DNA of 17,492 nucleotides, from the NCBI GenBank assembly GCA_026389695.1, contig JAPLHI010000082.1:1-17492 (forward strand). Direction: 5' to 3'. This document shows positions 13,301-17,492 of the stretch, in pieces. The notes under the pieces were generated by a model. The model was not told the origin of the DNA and made no database searches. It saw only the letters and a list, made by a program, of their open reading frames with translations. Made by a program: the position numbers and the translations under genes. The first letter of the stretch is position 1; each line of letters starts with the position of its first letter. This DNA comes from Chloroflexota bacterium. GTDB taxonomy: Bacteria > Chloroflexota > Dehalococcoidia > GIF9 > UBA5629.

Positions 13301-15007
13301 ATGAAGAGTGTAATTAAACTATATAGGACTGCCAATATATTGGCGGTCATACTTCTGGTAGTTTCTATCTTTAGCGTTATACCCTGTCAGCAGGTCCACG
13401 CGGATTCGCCAGCCCAGGCACCGGCTAAATACCTGGTGTTGATTACCATTGATTCATGCCGGCCCGACTATCTAACTCTAGTACCAACGCCCAACATCGA
13501 TAAACTAAAGGAGGAGGGGACATTTTATACCAATTCTTGGGTTGGTCAACTCAGCAACGATACGCCGGCAGGGCACACCGCCATATCAACAGGATCTTTT
13601 GGCAAAAATAATGGGGTTATCAGTTTTAACTGGAGGGACAGGCGTATCATACCACCTGATTGGGCCTTTGCCATGACCAGGACGGCAATGGATTTAATCA
13701 AGACCACGGGCTGGACTGACTTCGGGTTGTGGTACCAGCAAAACTTCGTGAGGAAGACAATTGAGCAGAACTGGGCCACTGCCTACGAGAACGTGGTTTC
13801 CGGCATTTTTACAGGGTTTATCAGGGAATCCAATACCACAGATATCGGCACCCTGTACAAGAAGGCTAACCCTGGCGCCAAGGTGGTGGCTGTAAGCTCC
13901 GATAAGTGGTATGCCTGCGCCAGCCTGGCGGCGGTCAGCGCGGACTACACGGTGTTCGCCGAGGCAGCAGGCGTACCACCTCCAACATACAATGCACTTA
14001 AGACCCTCAAACCCGCCGGGATGAAAGGGGCACTGCCCCCTGACTATGTTTTGAATGATCGGGCCTTTGTCCGGGACATAAAGGACGAACGCGATTCGGA
14101 TATCTGGGCAACCGATATAGCCCTGACCTTAATTGAAAAAGAGAAACCTCAGGTTCTGCTGATAAACCTGCCGGCCGTGGACGATGCCGGGCATGCTACG
14201 GGTGGGATCAACAACCCCACAAAGATGGGGGAAGTCATCGCCAATGCCGATCAGCAGGTTGGACGCATCATCGACGCTTACAAACAGGATGGCAGGTACG
14301 ATCAGACCGTGTTCGTTGTCATTTCGGACCACTCCATGACGCCGTTCATCGGGGTGATTGAACAAAGCGCTATTGATCGCATACTGATTGAAGCCCGTAA
14401 CTTCGGCAATGCCTCACCGCATACGTACCTGCAGTTCCCCGAGAACGCGCGTGAGGTGGCTGAGAAAATCACCGATGCAGGGATTCCTGGGCTGACCGGC
14501 GCTTACTACCGGATAAAACAACCGGATGGAAAATATACATATGAGCCCACTAAGGTCACCGCTGCCAAGCTGATCGGCGATGTTGATAAGTGCTACCGTT
14601 ACCTGCTTAGCACGTACGCTGGCGAAGGCAGTCCCGATATTGAGCTTATACCGGCCGAGAACTGGCATATCAACTGGTCGATGTTCAACGCTAAGCCGTT
14701 CAAGGGCAATCATGATTCAGCCACCTGGTTGCAACAGCATAATATCCTTCTAATTTCCGGCCCCGGAGTGAAGCGAAGCACCACCTCAGACAGCCCAGCC
14801 CGCCTGGTAGATGTTGCTCCGACAGTCCTGACTCTGATGGGCATTGTCACGGAGAGGATGGACGGCATCGTACTGGCTGACGCCCTGCAGTCGCCGACTG
14901 TTACACAATTGCATACCCAGATTAAATTGAATAGTGAGTTGATTCCTTTAATGGAAGCATTGAAAGCACTTTCGCAATCTGATTTGGATGAGGTGAATGG
15001 TAAATAG
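13301..15007 (+). CDS. Second alkaline-phosphatase-superfamily hydrolase, paralogue of the 6838 gene
   Basis: Exported ester hydrolase of the same subfamily as the product of 6838-8436; 568 residues. The signal peptide ends at VHA before Asp35 (signal peptidase I type), so it is secreted or anchored only by its N-terminus, in contrast to the lipoprotein paralogue. Catalytic positions: Asp51 (TIDSCRPDYL), Thr88 as likely nucleophile in TPAGH, Asp294 and His298 (VDDAGH), Asp343-His344 (SDHSM), His471 (NHDSATW). In one 32-residue block around the DH motif 18 residues are identical to the paralogue. It carries a longer insert (about residues 122-160, with many Trp and Thr) near the active-site entrance, which may alter substrate choice. 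AAGGAGGT is at 13281-13288, 12 bp before ATG 13301, a rather long spacing. Substrate unknown. Confidence 0.88.
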   Translation: MKSVIKLYRTANILAVILLVVSIFSVIPCQQVHADSPAQAPAKYLVLITIDSCRPDYLTLVPTPNIDKLKEEGTFYTNSWVGQLSNDTPAGHTAISTGSFGKNNGVISFNWRDRRIIPPDWAFAMTRTAMDLIKTTGWTDFGLWYQQNFVRKTIEQNWATAYENVVSGIFTGFIRESNTTDIGTLYKKANPGAKVVAVSSDKWYACASLAAVSADYTVFAEAAGVPPPTYNALKTLKPAGMKGALPPDYVLNDRAFVRDIKDERDSDIWATDIALTLIEKEKPQVLLINLPAVDDAGHATGGINNPTKMGEVIANADQQVGRIIDAYKQDGRYDQTVFVVISDHSMTPFIGVIEQSAIDRILIEARNFGNASPHTYLQFPENAREVAEKITDAGIPGLTGAYYRIKQPDGKYTYEPTKVTAAKLIGDVDKCYRYLLSTYAGEGSPDIELIPAENWHINWSMFNAKPFKGNHDSATWLQQHNILLISGPGVKRSTTSDSPARLVDVAPTVLTLMGIVTERMDGIVLADALQSPTVTQLHTQIKLNSELIPLMEALKALSQSDLDEVNGK

Positions 15008-15173
15008 GATATAGCTCGCGGGCAGGGGAGAATTAAGTTTATCCACATTAGTATATGAACTACTATGTCTTTGCTCGTTTCAATGATGAAATTTGAGTTC
15101 TTTCTGGTAAAATGATTGCAGGCGTAGACCTGGATATCATGCGCGATAAATAAAATCTCTGTTAGGGAGGCTC

Positions 15174-16643
15174 ATGCCCGAAATCTTCAAGGAAAGTTTG
15201 AAATATCTATTTTCGCCTGCTTCCGTTGCCATAATCGGAGCGTCCAACAGCCCGGATAAATGGGGCTACAGGATACTTTTCAACCTTATAACCGGAGGTT
15301 TCAAAGGACAGATTTACCCCGTAAATCCCCGCGAATCCCAGGTTCTTGGCCTTGCCTCTTTTTCCCGCATAGCAGATATCCCCGGTAATCCCGACCTGGC
15401 AGTCATAACTATTCCACCTTCAGGAGTGAAACAGGCAGTACAGGATTGTATACTTAAGAACGTAAAATGCACCGTGGTCATCACTTCCGGATTTTCCGAA
15501 ACAGGCCCCGATGGCAAAAGGTTAGAAAAAGAATTTGGAGAGCTATCGCGGCACGCCGGTATGGCTTTGGTTGGACCCAACTGCGTTGGTGTTCTTAATC
15601 CGCATAACGATCTTTATTGCCACATGATGCCGATCTTCCCACGTAAGGGTTCAGTTGCCCTGGTCGGGCAGAGCGGCAGCTTCCTCGATATGCTTGCCAG
15701 CAGAATTGGCAGCCGTGGAATGGGGGTAAGCCGTTTTATCAGCGTGGGCAACGAGGCAGTTCTCCAGGTAGCAGACTATCTGGAATATTTAGCTGATGAT
15801 AACAATACATCTGTTATTCTTGCATACGTTGAAGGCTTCCGGGATGGACGCAGGTTTCTTGAAATTGCTAAAAGTGTGACCAGGAAAAAGCCCATTGTCG
15901 TCATGAAGACAGGTAGTACGGAAGTCGGGGCAAGAGCGGGCCAATCGCATACCGGCGCACTGGCGGGTTCTGATCGCGTGGTGGATGCCGCTCTCCGTCA
16001 AGCAGGTATCCTGCGCGCTGAAAACCTGGATGATATGATTGACGCCGGCCTGGTCTTTATAAACCAGCCCCTTCCCCGGAGTAACCGTGTCGGTATTATC
16101 TCAGCGGGCGGTGGATGGGGTGTCATGGCAGCAGACGCTTGTACTCATGCAGGATTAGAAGTAGCTTGTCTGGACGAGGCCACATTAACAAGGTTGAATA
16201 GTATCCTGCCGGATACCTGGTCGCATAATAATCCTGTCGACACTATAGCCGGTGTAAAGGGAAATGTTGTTGAACTCCTGGAAACTTTGCTGGAGAGTCC
16301 GAACATTGACGGTGTAATAGTGCTGGGCGCTATAGCCGGCGCCGCGTCCATGTGGAAAAGCCTGAAAGGAAGTACAAATAAAGATGAAATAACAGCTAAT
16401 TACGCACAGGGTGCCATGGATTTCCTCGGCACATCATTCATAGAGTTAGTTCGCCTTAAGGACTACTATAGAAAACCAATTGTAATGTCCATGTTCATGC
16501 CAGTCTACATGGGGACCATCATAGACAATGTACGCAAATTGGCACTTGATACCGGAGTAGCGTGTTATTTATCTCCTACACAAGCAGCTAATGCCTATGC
16601 CGCATTAAGTAAATACGCATCCTATTTAAGACAAACTCAATAA
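15174..16643 (+). CDS. ADP-forming acyl-CoA synthetase-type protein, CoA-binding (alpha) part only
   Basis: Resembles the alpha subunit of ADP-forming acetyl/acyl-CoA synthetases (succinyl-CoA synthetase relatives), which couple acyl-CoA and ADP plus phosphate to acid, CoA and ATP, in either direction. The 489 residues contain the CoA-binding Rossmann domain (LFSPASVAIIGAS, then KGQIYPVNP and VGPNCVGVLNP), the ligase-CoA domain (VALVGQSGSF...ISVGNEA), and the phosphohistidine loop GQSHTGALAGSD with His259. A C-terminal domain with SAGGGWGVMAADAC follows. The ATP-grasp (beta) part needed for a full cycle is absent from the protein and from the rest of the window. The start is ATG 15174 with AGGGAGG at 15164-15170, only 3 bp away. 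The 166-bp gap before it (15008-15173) shows no clear promoter or gene. Likely acyl substrate: unknown carboxylate. Confidence 0.87.
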   Translation: MPEIFKESLKYLFSPASVAIIGASNSPDKWGYRILFNLITGGFKGQIYPVNPRESQVLGLASFSRIADIPGNPDLAVITIPPSGVKQAVQDCILKNVKCTVVITSGFSETGPDGKRLEKEFGELSRHAGMALVGPNCVGVLNPHNDLYCHMMPIFPRKGSVALVGQSGSFLDMLASRIGSRGMGVSRFISVGNEAVLQVADYLEYLADDNNTSVILAYVEGFRDGRRFLEIAKSVTRKKPIVVMKTGSTEVGARAGQSHTGALAGSDRVVDAALRQAGILRAENLDDMIDAGLVFINQPLPRSNRVGIISAGGGWGVMAADACTHAGLEVACLDEATLTRLNSILPDTWSHNNPVDTIAGVKGNVVELLETLLESPNIDGVIVLGAIAGAASMWKSLKGSTNKDEITANYAQGAMDFLGTSFIELVRLKDYYRKPIVMSMFMPVYMGTIIDNVRKLALDTGVACYLSPTQAANAYAALSKYASYLRQTQ

Positions 16644-16756
16644 CTTTATAGACTTCCTGCTCACCTCTGCGCTTGCCTTTGGCCTGTATGGAAATTCGAT
16701 TTATCTTATACTTAATATTCTCGGTGTTATTTCGTATACCCGCTTATTGACTTGTA

Positions 16757-16765
16757 TGCTATAAT
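16757..16765 (+). promoter_or_regulatory. Extended -10 promoter of the substrate-binding protein gene
   Basis: TGCTATAAT, a perfect TG-n-TATAAT extended -10. No -35 box sits at the normal distance; a TTGACT at 16747-16752 is too close to act as one. The predicted start near 16772 is about 28 bp before the ATG at 16800, so this gene may have its own promoter apart from the upstream run. Confidence 0.55.
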
Positions 16766-16799
16766 GCCATTTAAACAATAATAGTGCGGAGGTTAATGC

Positions 16800-17492
16800 A
16801 TGAGAGGCAAGGTCCATTTTTCTTTCTTAATCCTTTCAGTTATTACGATACTGGTATTGCTTGGCTGTGGACAGGTGCAGCCTCAGACAGGGCATGATAC
16901 AGGGCCGATAGTAATAGGTTATGTCGGCGGCGCAAGTTCTCCAGGCACAAAACCTGTCATGGACATCATGAGAATTGCTACTGATGAGATCAATCTCGCC
17001 GGCGGTATGAACGGCAGACCTGTCAAATTTGTCATCGAAGACAGCAAAGGCGAAACATCACTGGCGGTGGCGGCGGCTCAGAGGATGGTAATGGGAAATA
17101 AAGCCCTGATTTACCATGTGGAGGGCAGAACCGAAATCTGCCTCGCCGTGCAACCAAAATCCGTGGAACTATTTCCTCAATTTCCTCATATCCTGGTTTT
17201 TCAGGGACCCATGGGCAGGGAGCTTACAAACGACATAGTCAAAGACTATGACAGACTCAAGTTCATCTTCCGTGACTGGGATCCTGAAGATGCGCATTAT
17301 GCCAGTATCCCGACTAACTTTGCACTATTCAAAGAGGTTATCGGTGCAAACAAAATAGCCTTCCTCTGGGAAGACCTTGCCTGGACTACATTATGGAGGA
17401 ACGGAATACCTGAACAAAACCTTCCTAAGTGGGAAGACTATGCGAAGGAGCTTTACGGCCTGGAAACGGTCTACAGCAAACCAGTCAAGGCC
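16800..17492 (+). CDS. ABC-type substrate-binding lipoprotein (branched-chain amino acid type), 3' end cut off
   Basis: Extracytoplasmic solute-binding protein of the Peripla_BP_6 / LivJ-like type that delivers a small molecule to an ABC importer. The frame is open from ATG 16800 to the end of the window (231 codons, no stop). Signal: a short basic start, hydrophobic core and lipobox LLGC with Cys23. The mature part opens PIVIGYVGGASSPGTKPVMDIMRIATDEINLAGGMNGRPVKFVIEDSKGETSLAVAAAQRMV, read in short blocks: GYVGG, DEINLAGGMNGRPV, VIEDSKG. This is the classic first lobe of the family. The ligand cannot be told; in anaerobic Chloroflexota such proteins often serve organic acids or aromatics. GGAGGT at 16788-16793 lies 6 bp before the ATG. 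Permease and ATPase genes would be expected to the right of the window. Confidence 0.9.
   Translation, partial: MRGKVHFSFLILSVITILVLLGCGQVQPQTGHDTGPIVIGYVGGASSPGTKPVMDIMRIATDEINLAGGMNGRPVKFVIEDSKGETSLAVAAAQRMVMGNKALIYHVEGRTEICLAVQPKSVELFPQFPHILVFQGPMGRELTNDIVKDYDRLKFIFRDWDPEDAHYASIPTNFALFKEVIGANKIAFLWEDLAWTTLWRNGIPEQNLPKWEDYAKELYGLETVYSKPVKA

Noticed and set aside
15085..15113. Promoter with TAAAAT at 15108-15113 before the acyl-CoA synthetase-type gene
   Set aside because: No acceptable -35 hexamer is found at 16-18 bp, so the gene could as well be read from upstream.
16747..16752. TTGACT as -35 box for the TATAAT at 16760
   Set aside because: The gap is only 7 bp; the promoter is better explained by the extended -10 motif alone.

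Overview
The window reads as chromosome of an anaerobic, Dehalococcoidia-like member of the Chloroflexota. This is inferred from gene content and not proven by any marker gene. The pointers are a 46-residue DUF5679 zinc-ribbon protein, a DUF6485 cysteine-rich protein, an archaeal-style UPF0200 P-loop kinase, a DUF169 protein, a stand-alone ADP-forming acyl-CoA synthetase-type protein, QueH, and a QueG-like double [4Fe-4S] protein. No rRNA, tRNA, CRISPR array, insertion sequence or phage gene was seen. The two ends cut through genes: an enoyl-CoA hydratase at the left and an ABC-type substrate-binding lipoprotein at the right.

Layout. Positions 1-1918 (+): the 3' part of an enoyl-CoA hydratase, queH, and a lipoprotein with a transglutaminase-like Cys-His-Asp set. 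Positions 1930-3205 (-): a compact unit of UPF0200 kinase, dCMP deaminase (ATGA overlap) and DUF6485 protein, driven by a good sigma70-type promoter at 3233-3261. Positions 3434-3698 (+): a complete one-gene unit of promoter, DUF5679 gene and strong hairpin terminator. Positions 3772-6102 (-): an MFS exporter with a perfect palindrome just upstream of its start codon, a PsbP-like lipoprotein, and a small protein I do not recognise. From 6228 to the right end every gene is on the + strand: TetR regulator, secreted alkaline-phosphatase-superfamily (AP) hydrolase, PsbP-like secreted protein, DUF169 protein, alkylsulfatase-type metallo-beta-lactamase (MBL) enzyme, QueG-like Fe-S protein, a second AP-superfamily hydrolase, an ADP-forming acyl-CoA synthetase-like protein, and the substrate-binding lipoprotein.

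How the genes may work together. The TetR gene has a perfect 17-bp palindrome between its probable promoter and its ribosome binding site, so it is probably autoregulated. The genes behind it follow at gaps of 22-69 bp with no convincing terminator, so the repressor may control the whole run up to about 15007. Three predicted exported hydrolases (two paralogous phospho/sulfo-ester hydrolases of the AP superfamily and one alkylsulfatase homologue) sit in this run. A cytoplasmic acyl-CoA synthetase-type protein and a solute-binding protein follow. A reasonable but untested reading is an inducible system that cleaves sulfate or phosphate esters outside the membrane and takes the freed organic part into CoA metabolism. 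The Fe-S and DUF169 proteins do not have an obvious place in that model and are the most open part of the cluster.
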